Assembly (NCBI GenBank): GCA_949291115.1
Contig: CASETY010000010.1
Location: forward strand, 1-47,707
From: an uncultured bacterium
GTDB taxonomy: Bacteria > Bacillota_I > Bacilli_A > Acholeplasmatales > Anaeroplasmataceae
DNA length: 47,707 bases
Direction of reading: 5' to 3'
In this document: positions 26,463-35,356 of the stretch, piece after piece
Layout: every line of letters begins with the position of its first letter
How positions within the stretch are numbered: position 1 is the first letter of the stretch
Made by a program: the position numbers and the translations under genes
The notes under the pieces: model-generated
Told to the model about the DNA's origin: nothing
The model's database searches: none
The model's input: only the letters and a program-made list of their open reading frames with translations

Positions 26463-26559
26463 TATCTTTTTCTCCTCATTTATATACTTCGTTAATAATT
26501 TTACAATATATTTACTTTTTAAACAATGTTTTTTTACATTTTAAGCCGATAAAAAAGCT

Positions 26560-27141
26560 CTAGGCTATTCCTAAAGCTTCCTTTGCTAATTTATCTGCTA
26601 AGTCATTATATTTATTATTAGTATGACTTTTTATTTTATAAAAATTGATTTTAATATCATTATAAACTTTATTTCTAAACTCTTGATATAAAATAGCTAT
26701 TTTAGAAGAAGCCTGCCATCTATTAGTCCACCACGCTTCAATACCTTCATAGTCATACATCAAATTTAGTTCATGAATATCTTGTTTTAAAAGATAATTT
26801 ATAATAAAGGCAGCTCCTTTAATTTCGCCAGCTACATTTCTAAATTGTGAAAATTCATCTAGAACATATTTCTTTTTAAAATGAAGCTCTTTATCATCAA
26901 TTAATAAGACACCACCAAAAGAATAAGCTTTAGTCTTAATATCATAAGAACCATCAATATAACATGTAGGAATATCATAACTAATTTCTTTAATTTCATC
27001 GTTCAAATAATTAAGAGCATCTTCTTTAGTACTAAATGATTTATAGATGGCCCCATTATAATTTAAAACATATTCTTTTGTTTCTTCCCAAGAGTCAAAA
27101 ATGCCTGTTTTACGCCCTTTTTTTACTACATAATATTTCAT
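26560..27141 (-). CDS. rnhA: Ribonuclease H with N-terminal viroplasmin-like domain
   Basis: 193 aa. Residues 1-47 form the caulimovirus-viroplasmin/RNase H N-terminal domain (YYVVKKGRKTGIFDSWEET), which binds hybrid duplexes. The catalytic domain shows CYIDGSYD (first Asp), AGEIKGAAF (Glu), MYDYEGIEAWW (second Asp) and HTNNKYNDLADKLAKEA (last Asp). It cuts RNA in RNA/DNA hybrids. Start overlaps the mtnN stop by 4 nt; last gene of the udk-mtnN-rnhA group. Confidence 0.93.
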   Translation of the reverse strand: MKYYVVKKGRKTGIFDSWEETKEYVLNYNGAIYKSFSTKEDALNYLNDEIKEISYDIPTCYIDGSYDIKTKAYSFGGVLLIDDKELHFKKKYVLDEFSQFRNVAGEIKGAAFIINYLLKQDIHELNLMYDYEGIEAWWTNRWQASSKIAILYQEFRNKVYNDIKINFYKIKSHTNNKYNDLADKLAKEALGIA

Positions 27142-27803
27142 AGATAATTAATAATATTCATTGTTAAGGAAGCAGATAAAATACTAGCTTCTTCTTCAAA
27201 TTTGTTGTAATTGTTAATTTGACTATTACTTTGAATAACATCAGAAACAAAGCGAATTGCATAACAAGCTATCTTAAAATGATCACAAACATGAGCGATA
27301 GCTGTACTTTCCATTTCCGTAACAATAATTGGATCTTTAATTTTAACATCCTTCATTTGGGTAATAAACTTATCTTGTGTTAAGGCTGTCCCTAAATGAT
27401 AATTTAAATTAAGCTTACGGCAAGCAAGTTCAATAGCTTTAGGATTAGTTAAGAAATAAGGTTCTTCATCAGGTACTTGGCCAAAAGAATAACCAAATAA
27501 AGAAGCATCTACATCACCATAGATAAACTTATTAATTAAAACAACATCTTTTGTCTTTAAAGGCTTAACTCCCCCAGCAATTCCTGTGGAAATAATAATG
27601 TCACATTTATAAACTAAAGCTAAAATGGTGGTCGCAATCGCTGCGTTTACTTTACCAACTTTAGATTTAACTACTACTACATCTTTAGAATGGATAATAC
27701 CTTTATAAAAATTTAAGGTGCCAATTTCTTTTTCTTCTTTATTATCTAAATTTTCAATTAATGTGTTTACTTCATATGGTAAAGCGCCAATAATACCTAT
27801 CAT
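27138..27803 (-). CDS. mtnN: 5'-methylthioadenosine/S-adenosylhomocysteine nucleosidase
   Basis: 221 aa. IGIIGALPYEVNTLIEN at the start with the catalytic Glu, KSKVGKVNAAIATT (near 46-59), STGIAGGVKPL (near 72-82), and the ribose-site EMESTAIAHVC (near 168-178) followed by FVSDV with the catalytic Asp. Hydrolyses MTA and SAH to adenine and a thioribose, recycling by-products of AdoMet use. ATG overlaps the udk stop by 4 nt. Confidence 0.93.
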   Translation of the reverse strand: MIGIIGALPYEVNTLIENLDNKEEKEIGTLNFYKGIIHSKDVVVVKSKVGKVNAAIATTILALVYKCDIIISTGIAGGVKPLKTKDVVLINKFIYGDVDASLFGYSFGQVPDEEPYFLTNPKAIELACRKLNLNYHLGTALTQDKFITQMKDVKIKDPIIVTEMESTAIAHVCDHFKIACYAIRFVSDVIQSNSQINNYNKFEEEASILSASLTMNIINYL

Positions 27804-28426
27804 TTTCCTTCAATAATCTCCTTAATTCTCGCTAAAATAACTTTCAATGCAATATCATGCTTTTTATCATTGGGAATAATGATATCTGCATATCTTTTAG
27901 TTGGTCTAATAAATTTTTCATACATTGGTTTAACAGTATCTAAATATTGATTAATTACATAATCAATACTCCTGCCTCTTTCCGCCGTATCTCTTTTTAA
28001 TCTTCTAATAAATCTAATATCCGGGTCACTTTCAACATAAATTTTTAAAGAAGCTAATTCTCTAATTTTTTTATCATATAGAGGTAAAATACCTTCCAAA
28101 ATAATTACCTTTTTAGGATTAACTGTAATTGTTTCATTTTGATTACGGCTATGAATCTTAAAATCATAGACTGGTTCTTTTATAGAATTCCCCTCTAATA
28201 ATTCTTTTAATTGTTCATAAAGTAAATCTAAATCAAAAGAATCTGGATGATCATAGTTAGTATTTAATCTTTCTTCCATACTTAAATTACTTTGATCTTT
28301 ATAATAATTATCCATTGATATTAAAGAAACATCACCAGGATTTAAACTATTTAACATTTTACTAACAACTGTAGTTTTACCAGAAGCTGAACCACCAGCT
28401 ACAACAATTAAGAAATTTTCCATCAT
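27800..28426 (-). CDS. udk: Uridine kinase
   Basis: 208 aa, typical length. P-loop AGGSASGKTTV (near 10-20), MDNYYKD (near 39-45), NYDHPDSFD (about 57-65), YDFKIHSRN and ILEGILPLYD. Phosphorylates uridine and cytidine, feeding pyrimidine salvage. It starts 6 nt after the ylmH stop with the AGGAGG site inside that gap. Confidence 0.93.
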   Translation of the reverse strand: MMENFLIVVAGGSASGKTTVVSKMLNSLNPGDVSLISMDNYYKDQSNLSMEERLNTNYDHPDSFDLDLLYEQLKELLEGNSIKEPVYDFKIHSRNQNETITVNPKKVIILEGILPLYDKKIRELASLKIYVESDPDIRFIRRLKRDTAERGRSIDYVINQYLDTVKPMYEKFIRPTKRYADIIIPNDKKHDIALKVILARIKEIIEGK

Positions 28427-28432
28427 ATCCTC

Positions 28433-29176
28433 CTAAATTGGCTTTTTAACATGTAAAATTATGTTATTACTTTTAGTATGCCCTTTAATTTTATCAACTA
28501 TTATTCTACCATAACCACGAACACTTATTAAATCATTTTCTTTTAAAAGAACACTACTATTTAAAGTTTCTAAGTGATTAAGCTTAACTCTTTGTTCTAA
28601 AATTAAATTTAAAGCTTCTTTTCTTGATAAATTTAAGAAGCCTGCAATTATAACATCTAGTCTTAAAGATGTCACAAAGATGTCTTTTTCTAAATAATTC
28701 TTTTTTACCTTAAAATCTAATTTAGGACATTTAGATACTTTAACTGGTGTAGAGCCAACATAACTTAGATTATCAATAATAAAATCACTAATATTTTTAC
28801 TAACGAAAATATAATAATCATCATTATTATTAATAATGTCACCTACTACTTCTCTTTTTAAACCTAAGCCTAATACACTCCCTAAAATACTACGATGATT
28901 TAAACTATAATTTTTCTTCGCATAATCTATTTTTAAAATATCAATTTGAAATAATTCATTATTAACTTCTTCATAACTAAAAATACATCTTTTATAGTCA
29001 GCCTCTTCATAACCACCATAAAAGTAATATTTTAAATCTTCATTCTTTTTAAATGTTTTAGTTATTAAATAACATTTACTATCATCTAAAAAAGGTAATA
29101 AAACAAAGCCATTTTGATAAGCTTTATCTTTTAAAGAAATTATTCTTTTTCGAAAAAATTCTAAATCTGTATCCAT
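28433..29176 (-). CDS. ylmH: YlmH-like S4-domain RNA-binding protein
   Basis: 247 aa. N-terminal two thirds carry the YlmH family blocks FLDDSK, FYGGYEEADYKRC and NHRSILGSVLGLGLKREVVGDI; residues from about 168 form an S4 RNA-binding domain (SLRLDVIIAGFLNLSRKEA, RVKLNH). Family knowledge: binds ribosomes/tRNA and acts in rescue of stalled complexes. Usually found in the division-gene cluster, but here it heads the udk-mtnN-rnhA operon. Confidence 0.88.
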   Translation of the reverse strand: MDTDLEFFRKRIISLKDKAYQNGFVLLPFLDDSKCYLITKTFKKNEDLKYYFYGGYEEADYKRCIFSYEEVNNELFQIDILKIDYAKKNYSLNHRSILGSVLGLGLKREVVGDIINNNDDYYIFVSKNISDFIIDNLSYVGSTPVKVSKCPKLDFKVKKNYLEKDIFVTSLRLDVIIAGFLNLSRKEALNLILEQRVKLNHLETLNSSVLLKENDLISVRGYGRIIVDKIKGHTKSNNIILHVKKPI

Positions 29177-29241
29177 TATTAACCTCTATCCTATAACTTC
29201 TTCCAACCAAAAATTATAACAAAACATTACTTAAAAATAAA

Positions 29242-29277
29242 GAAAAAAAGTGTATTAATGTCAAACACTAATACACT
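29242..29277 (-). terminator. Terminator of the Bax1-like gene
   Basis: AGTGTATTA (29249-29257) pairs exactly with TAATACACT (29269-29277); on the minus strand it is followed by TTTTTTTC. Confidence 0.88.
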
Positions 29278-29283
29278 AAATGA

Positions 29284-30048
29284 TTAATCACGATTTGATG
29301 AAGCAATGATTAAAGCAATAATTCTTAATACTTCTACATAAATGTATAAAATACTAATAATTAAGCCTAAAGAAACACTCCATTCATATTCTTTTTCTAA
29401 GCCTTGTTTTACAACTATATTAGCTTCTTCAAAGTTAAATAATAAAGTTATTGCCCCATATATTAATAAGAAAGCTTCTAAACCAATCATTAAAGGTAAA
29501 TTATTATAAATAGTCGGAACAAAGACACCAATAAGTGCAACTAATGGAATCATTGTTAAAGCACCAATGCCCATAACCATTACTAATTTACGAAGGAATG
29601 AACCTGTTCTTAAAATACCAGTTGCATATAAGATAAGCATTACTGAAAAAATTAATAAAGTTGAGAATATTGCAATAGGTGCAATACCTTCAAAGCCAGA
29701 AGCCTTAGCATATAAATCTAAAATACCTGTTAGAGCACCTAAAAATAGACCTTGACATGCCGCATAAATAACACCCATATACTTAGCTTTACGAGCTGAT
29801 ATTCTACCAACCATTGCACAAATAAAGCCAACGATACCAGAGATAAACAAAGCTACGGCAAAGCCAGTTACATTATTTACTAAAATCACTGGTAAAGCAT
29901 AAGCTGTAAGCGCAGCAATTACAATGGTAATAGCTAATAAAATTGTAGTTTTAATAACAACGCCTTTATATGAGGCGGCATCAACATCTTCATAATGAGT
30001 AGTTCCAACATTTATTTTAGAAAATACTGGATTTTGTGTTTTTCGCAT
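29284..30048 (-). CDS. Bax inhibitor-1/YccA family membrane protein
   Basis: 254 aa from the ATG at 30048 (CGGAGG 7 nt upstream; the frame opens at 30066). About seven hydrophobic helices after a polar 30-residue N-terminus, with the family features SARKAKYMGVIYAACQGLFLG and a conserved late Glu/Asp helix (EYEWSVSLGLIISILYIYV). Relatives are membrane proteins linked to Ca2+ leak or protease control; the role here is not known. Single gene with its own terminator. Confidence 0.88.
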   Translation of the reverse strand: MRKTQNPVFSKINVGTTHYEDVDAASYKGVVIKTTILLAITIVIAALTAYALPVILVNNVTGFAVALFISGIVGFICAMVGRISARKAKYMGVIYAACQGLFLGALTGILDLYAKASGFEGIAPIAIFSTLLIFSVMLILYATGILRTGSFLRKLVMVMGIGALTMIPLVALIGVFVPTIYNNLPLMIGLEAFLLIYGAITLLFNFEEANIVVKQGLEKEYEWSVSLGLIISILYIYVEVLRIIALIIASSNRD

Positions 30049-30134
30049 AATATACCTCCGAAGCAAAGCAATTATAACATTAAAACGCTATTAAATCTAT
30101 TAATTTTAATTTTTTACATAATTTCCCATTAAAT

Positions 30135-33100
30135 TTAGGCAAATAGACCAAGTGTTTCTTCCCTATCTTCTTCTGGCAGATTACCAAAAGCTCTTAAATC
30201 ATTAAATTCATTAAATAATGTTTGATTTAAACGTGTTCTTTTTAATACATCTTTTTTAGATGTAAATGGTCTTTCATTACGTTTATTAACAATATCAAAA
30301 GCTACTGCTTCACCAAGACCATCTAAAGAGGCAAATGGTAAACGTAAACCATCATCTTCCATCACAAAGGTTGTAGCTTCACTTTTCATAATATCAATAG
30401 GTAAGAACTTAATACCTCTTGATGTCATTTCTAAAGCTACATATAAACTATTTAATAAATCATTATCTTTAACTGTCTTATCTGTTTTATCATTAATTTC
30501 TTTAATTAAAGCTCTAATCGCTACTTTGCCACCAACAAAAGCACGTGGATGGAAAGCCTTAGCACGAGAACTAAAATAAGCACTATAAAATAATTTTGGC
30601 GCATAAACCTTAAACCAAGCGATGCGTAGTGCCATTGACACATAAGCAGTCGCGTGGGCTTTCGGGAACATATATTCAATCTTGCTACATGACCAAATAT
30701 ACCAATCTGGAATGTGCATTTCTATCATATATTTCTTATATTCTTCCCATTTTTCTGGAGACTTTTTAACATTACCTTTACGTACAAATTCCATAATTTG
30801 GAAAGCTTTAATTGGCTCTAAATTATCATGAAGTAACTGTACCATAATATCATCACGACAACCAATAACCTTTTTAAATGGTAATTTGCCAAACTCACTA
30901 TTACCTAAGACTAAGTCTTCACTATTGCCAAGCCAAACACCAGTACCGTGTGATAAACCAGATACTTTTACTAATTCGGCAAATGTCGTTGGTTTCGTTT
31001 CAGTTAATAGCTTACGAACAAACTGCGTACCAAATTCTGGAACTGCATAAGAGGCAACTTCACTATCAATATCTTCTGGTTTTAAACCAATAACGTCAGT
31101 TGATGAGAATAAACGATAAACATTTTTATCATCAATTGGAATATCTTGCGGATTGTCAAATGGAAAATCATCTTGATGTTCATTAACATAGTTCATTAAG
31201 TATCTAATCATCGTTGGATCATCATGACCTAAGATATCTAGTTTTAATAAATTATTTTCAAAACTATGATAATCAAAATGCGTAGTACGCCATTCATTAT
31301 TTGCATTATCAGCTGGATATTGAACAGGCGTTACATCATAAATTTCTTGATATTTAGGCACAACAACTATACCACCTGGATGTTGACCAGATGAACGTCT
31401 TACCCCTACTAACTTAGAGGCAATCCGATCCATTTCACAAGAACGAAGGTTAATATTTTTTCTTTCGCAGTAACCTTTTACATAACCATAACCATTCTTA
31501 TCTTGAATAACTTGAATAGTGCCAGCTCTAAATGATCTTTCACTACCCATTAATTCTCTTACATATAAATGAGCTTTAGCTTGATAATCACCAGAGAAAT
31601 TTAAATCAATATCTGGCACTTTATCACCATTAAAACCTAAGAAGGTTTCAAATGGTATATCATGGCCATCTTTCCTTAAAGTAGCACCACAAATTGGACA
31701 AGTTGCATCAGGTAAGTCAAAACCAGAATCTACTTGTTCTAAAATAGGTACAAAACTTTCTTCTTCTTTAGAAATACCATACTTATTCTTTTCATCTAGA
31801 GTCATTTTAAAAGTTTGAAAATGACAATGTGGGCAACGATAATGAGGAGCTAAAGGATTAATTTCTGTAATATTCATTAAAGTGGCTACTAAAGAAGAGC
31901 CCACTGACCCACGTGAACCTACTAAATAGCCATCACTTAATGATTTTTTTACTAATAAATGACTCATATAATAAACAGATGAATAGCCATTAGATATTAT
32001 GGAATTTAATTCTCTTTCTAGTCTAGCCTTTACAAGCGGATGGGGATTATCACCATACATCTTTACTAAATTAGTATTGACAATATTTTTAACTTCCGCA
32101 ACTATGCTATTAACATGTAATGATTCTGTAAACTCATCATCACGAGGAGCATACATTTCTTTAGGGAAACATCTAATTTCTTCAATACTGTCACTAATTA
32201 AGTTAGTATTATTAACAACTATTTCTAAAGCTTGGTCTTCACCTAAAAAACTAAAATCATTTAGCATTTCTGTAGTTGTTCTAAAATGAACATCTGGTGC
32301 TTCTTCATAGCGACTTAAATTATGGAAACCACCACCAATTAAAGGTGAGGCAATTAAAATATCTCTATATTTTTTATCTTCCTTCTTTAAATAATGGACA
32401 TCACCGGTCGCAACTACTATCTTACCTAAAGCTTTTGCGCGAGAAACTATTAATTTAATTGTTTCTTTAACAACTTCTTCACCATTTACTATGTCTTTAA
32501 ATAAATGCTTATAAGCTGTAGGTGGTTGAACTTCAATATAATCATAATACGAAAGATATTTATCTAGAGTTTCATCGTTACCATTTAAAGCTTCTTCAAA
32601 AACTAAGCCATTAACACAACCACTACCTACTAAAATGCCTTCTCTATACTTATTTAAAACACTTCTTAATAAACGAGCTTCTCCGTAACAATGAGTAGTT
32701 AAAGCATCACTTAATAATTTATACATGTTTTTATAGCCGATTTGATTTTTAACTAAAATAGAAACATGAGTTGGTATTTGGGTTTTATAAAAATAAGTTT
32801 CATCAATTAATGAATTAATATCTTTATAATTAGTAACACCTTTTTCAAAAATCTCATCTAACATCTTAACGAAACATAAAGCGGTAACTCTCGTATCATC
32901 AATAGCTCTATGATGATGTTCTTGTTTAACTTTATAAAAACTAGCAAACTCTTTTAAATTAAAACGCTTTAAATCATTAAAATGTAACGCTCTTAAGGCA
33001 TTTAAAGTATCAATAACTGGATAATCTTCATATTCCATACCAAGACGTTTAAAAATAGCTTTAATCATACCAACATCAAACTTAGCGTTATGGGCAACTA

Positions 33101-34574
33101 AAATAGAATCTTTAATAAATTCTTTAAACTTAGGCATAACTTCTTCTAAAGTTGGTGCATCTTTTACCATCTCATCATCGATAGAGGTTATCTCAGTAAT
33201 TTTTTCTGGAATATGACACTTTGGATTAACAAATGTTTCAAAAGTATCAATCTCAAATTTATGATGATACTTAGTCGCCGCAATTTCAATAATATTATCA
33301 CGTCTACTACTTAAGCCTGTTGTTTCTAAGTCAAAGATAACAAAGGTTGCTTCTTTTAAATCAATATCTTTATTATTAAAAGCAATAAAATAATTTTCAT
33401 CATCTATAAAGTTAAGCTCTACACCAAATATTGGCTTTATATCAGGAAATTTTGCATGTGCATGATCAATATCTGGAATACTATAAACACAGTTATGATC
33501 AGTAAAAGCAATGGCTTTATGACCTAATTTAGAGGCAAGTTTAAAATAATCAACAGGATCAACTAAACCATCTAAAGCACTCATTTTAGTGTGCGCATGT
33601 AACTCTACTCTTTTAACAATCGCATCATCTACAATATTTTCTTCTTTTTTATGGTCAATTAATTCCACACTACTTGCCATAATAACAACATTTTTTAAGA
33701 ATGGATCATATTCAGCTTTACCAATTACTTTTACATAATCTTCATTTACTAAATTTTTAAAAGCTTCAATTTCTTTTGGCCCTCTTAACCATTTTTTCAC
33801 GACAATTGAATCAGTACCATCAGTTATCTTTAAGGTTGCTAGGGTTGATTTAGTAAGTTGTCTAACTTCACTAGCGAAAATTTCACCTTCAATATGAAAA
33901 ATAGGTTGGCCAATTTGATTAGCATACATAGATAAATCATTATATGTATTAGGAATATCTTTGATTGCTTTTAAATCATAACTTGGTCTTATATATTGTT
34001 CCTTTTCCTTAAAAGCTTTTTGTTTTTGCTCGAAATAAATAGCTTCTTCATTCATCTTTCTTAAAGCTTCTTTTTGTTCTAAATCGAGTTTACGAAGCTC
34101 TTCACTGATTTTTTTATTAGGGTCTTGTTCCAATAAAATACTGATATTTAAACCATATTTTTTGAATTCTTCTTCTAAGCCTAAAGCTAAAGGCCCCATC
34201 CCATGGGCATCTTCAGGTACTAAAAAATTAAAAGTGTTTTCGCCATCATATTTAGATTCTTTTAAATCTAAGGCTTTATAACGTGGTTGTTCTTCTAATA
34301 AACGTTCTAAAATAACTTTCAAATATTCTTTTAAAACATCTTCACTAGCCTTACTATTCTCATAATTAATATTTAAACATACTTTAATATTTAAAGGTGT
34401 TAACCGTTCTTTAAACTTAATTACAAAATTATCATAATCATAAATACTTAAAACATTATTAAATATAACTTCTATCACTAATTCTTTACTTATACTCTTA
34501 TACTTGGCACTGACTATTTTAAAAGGATTGATACCATAATCAATCCCTAAATTATCTAAAAAAGAAAGTTCCAT
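30135..34574 (-). CDS. polC: DNA polymerase III alpha subunit, Gram-positive PolC
   Basis: 1479 aa. N-terminal domain, OB fold (about 220-300), PHP domain (RVELHAHTKMSALDG), an inserted DEDDh exonuclease (VIFDLETTGLSSRRDN … VAHNAKFD … HHRAIDDTR), then the polymerase: GSRGSVGSS, zinc-like CPHC … CPIC pair, catalytic PDIDLNFSGDYQ, SGQHPGGIVVVP, and fingers/C-terminal AHATAYVSMALRIAWFKVYAP. It is the replicative polymerase of Firmicutes and Mollicutes. The ATG shares a base with the DUF1189 stop (TAATG), so it is coupled to the two genes upstream instead of the usual proS/rseP neighbours. Confidence 0.98.
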   Translation of the reverse strand: MELSFLDNLGIDYGINPFKIVSAKYKSISKELVIEVIFNNVLSIYDYDNFVIKFKERLTPLNIKVCLNINYENSKASEDVLKEYLKVILERLLEEQPRYKALDLKESKYDGENTFNFLVPEDAHGMGPLALGLEEEFKKYGLNISILLEQDPNKKISEELRKLDLEQKEALRKMNEEAIYFEQKQKAFKEKEQYIRPSYDLKAIKDIPNTYNDLSMYANQIGQPIFHIEGEIFASEVRQLTKSTLATLKITDGTDSIVVKKWLRGPKEIEAFKNLVNEDYVKVIGKAEYDPFLKNVVIMASSVELIDHKKEENIVDDAIVKRVELHAHTKMSALDGLVDPVDYFKLASKLGHKAIAFTDHNCVYSIPDIDHAHAKFPDIKPIFGVELNFIDDENYFIAFNNKDIDLKEATFVIFDLETTGLSSRRDNIIEIAATKYHHKFEIDTFETFVNPKCHIPEKITEITSIDDEMVKDAPTLEEVMPKFKEFIKDSILVAHNAKFDVGMIKAIFKRLGMEYEDYPVIDTLNALRALHFNDLKRFNLKEFASFYKVKQEHHHRAIDDTRVTALCFVKMLDEIFEKGVTNYKDINSLIDETYFYKTQIPTHVSILVKNQIGYKNMYKLLSDALTTHCYGEARLLRSVLNKYREGILVGSGCVNGLVFEEALNGNDETLDKYLSYYDYIEVQPPTAYKHLFKDIVNGEEVVKETIKLIVSRAKALGKIVVATGDVHYLKKEDKKYRDILIASPLIGGGFHNLSRYEEAPDVHFRTTTEMLNDFSFLGEDQALEIVVNNTNLISDSIEEIRCFPKEMYAPRDDEFTESLHVNSIVAEVKNIVNTNLVKMYGDNPHPLVKARLERELNSIISNGYSSVYYMSHLLVKKSLSDGYLVGSRGSVGSSLVATLMNITEINPLAPHYRCPHCHFQTFKMTLDEKNKYGISKEEESFVPILEQVDSGFDLPDATCPICGATLRKDGHDIPFETFLGFNGDKVPDIDLNFSGDYQAKAHLYVRELMGSERSFRAGTIQVIQDKNGYGYVKGYCERKNINLRSCEMDRIASKLVGVRRSSGQHPGGIVVVPKYQEIYDVTPVQYPADNANNEWRTTHFDYHSFENNLLKLDILGHDDPTMIRYLMNYVNEHQDDFPFDNPQDIPIDDKNVYRLFSSTDVIGLKPEDIDSEVASYAVPEFGTQFVRKLLTETKPTTFAELVKVSGLSHGTGVWLGNSEDLVLGNSEFGKLPFKKVIGCRDDIMVQLLHDNLEPIKAFQIMEFVRKGNVKKSPEKWEEYKKYMIEMHIPDWYIWSCSKIEYMFPKAHATAYVSMALRIAWFKVYAPKLFYSAYFSSRAKAFHPRAFVGGKVAIRALIKEINDKTDKTVKDNDLLNSLYVALEMTSRGIKFLPIDIMKSEATTFVMEDDGLRLPFASLDGLGEAVAFDIVNKRNERPFTSKKDVLKRTRLNQTLFNEFNDLRAFGNLPEEDREETLGLFA

Positions 34575-35341
34575 TACATGCTCCTCCTCTCTATTTTAAC
34601 AATATTTCTAATTGAAAGTATAAAGTAAATTACTGGTAAAACAAGGGCAACATATACTAAAAATTCCAAATTAAAACAAATCGCTAAAAAATAAACAAAA
34701 AAGTAACTTACCATACAATGTAATATTAATCTAAATCTCAAAATACCACTTACCGCTTGATTGACTCCCATACCTAGTAAATAAATAACTAAAATAATAA
34801 CAATAGGATTGACAATTAAATCAAGCATATCAGCTAAAAAAACACCAAAAGCTAAATAAGGTCTAACTTCATCAAATATAGTTCTTATTAAAGATGTAAA
34901 ATACATTTGGTCAATATCTGAACTATTAGGCCCAAGTGTAAATGATGAGGCACCAAGTTCACTATAAGTAAGTGATTTTGATAACAAGTTTTGATAATAA
35001 ATATTGACTGTATCACTATTAAAAACAATATTTATCTCATTATCTAATTTAAGACTCGTTGGTAAAAAATCAAAAGTGAAAATAGAATAAACTGCCCTTC
35101 CACCACTACCTTCTAATTTACCATTATCTAAAGATACATCAACATTATTATTAACTTCATAATAAATCATTCTTTCATCAATACCAGCTAAATTAGTTTC
35201 TTTAAAAGCTAAGCCAAGTAATATCCCTGCACAGATAATTATCATTGATAATAGTAAGATAACTATTTTACTTGTTTTATCAATTATGAACTTACCAATA
35301 AAACGTGGGTGCAATAAACAGGTAGTTAATCTATCTATCAT
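34574..35341 (-). CDS. DUF1189-like membrane protein
   Basis: 255 aa from the ATG at 35341 (AAAGG upstream; three residues shorter than the open frame). First helix IVILLLSMIIICAGILLGLAF, an exterior beta-rich domain of about 110 residues (VSLDNGKLEGSGGRAVYSIF), then three to four helices ending in a basic tail. This layout fits the DUF1189 family, of unknown function. Located between the LeuRS-like gene (15-nt gap) and polC (1-nt overlap). Confidence 0.65.
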   Translation of the reverse strand: MIDRLTTCLLHPRFIGKFIIDKTSKIVILLLSMIIICAGILLGLAFKETNLAGIDERMIYYEVNNNVDVSLDNGKLEGSGGRAVYSIFTFDFLPTSLKLDNEINIVFNSDTVNIYYQNLLSKSLTYSELGASSFTLGPNSSDIDQMYFTSLIRTIFDEVRPYLAFGVFLADMLDLIVNPIVIILVIYLLGMGVNQAVSGILRFRLILHCMVSYFFVYFLAICFNLEFLVYVALVLPVIYFILSIRNIVKIERRSM

Positions 35342-35356
35342 TAATATCAAACCTTT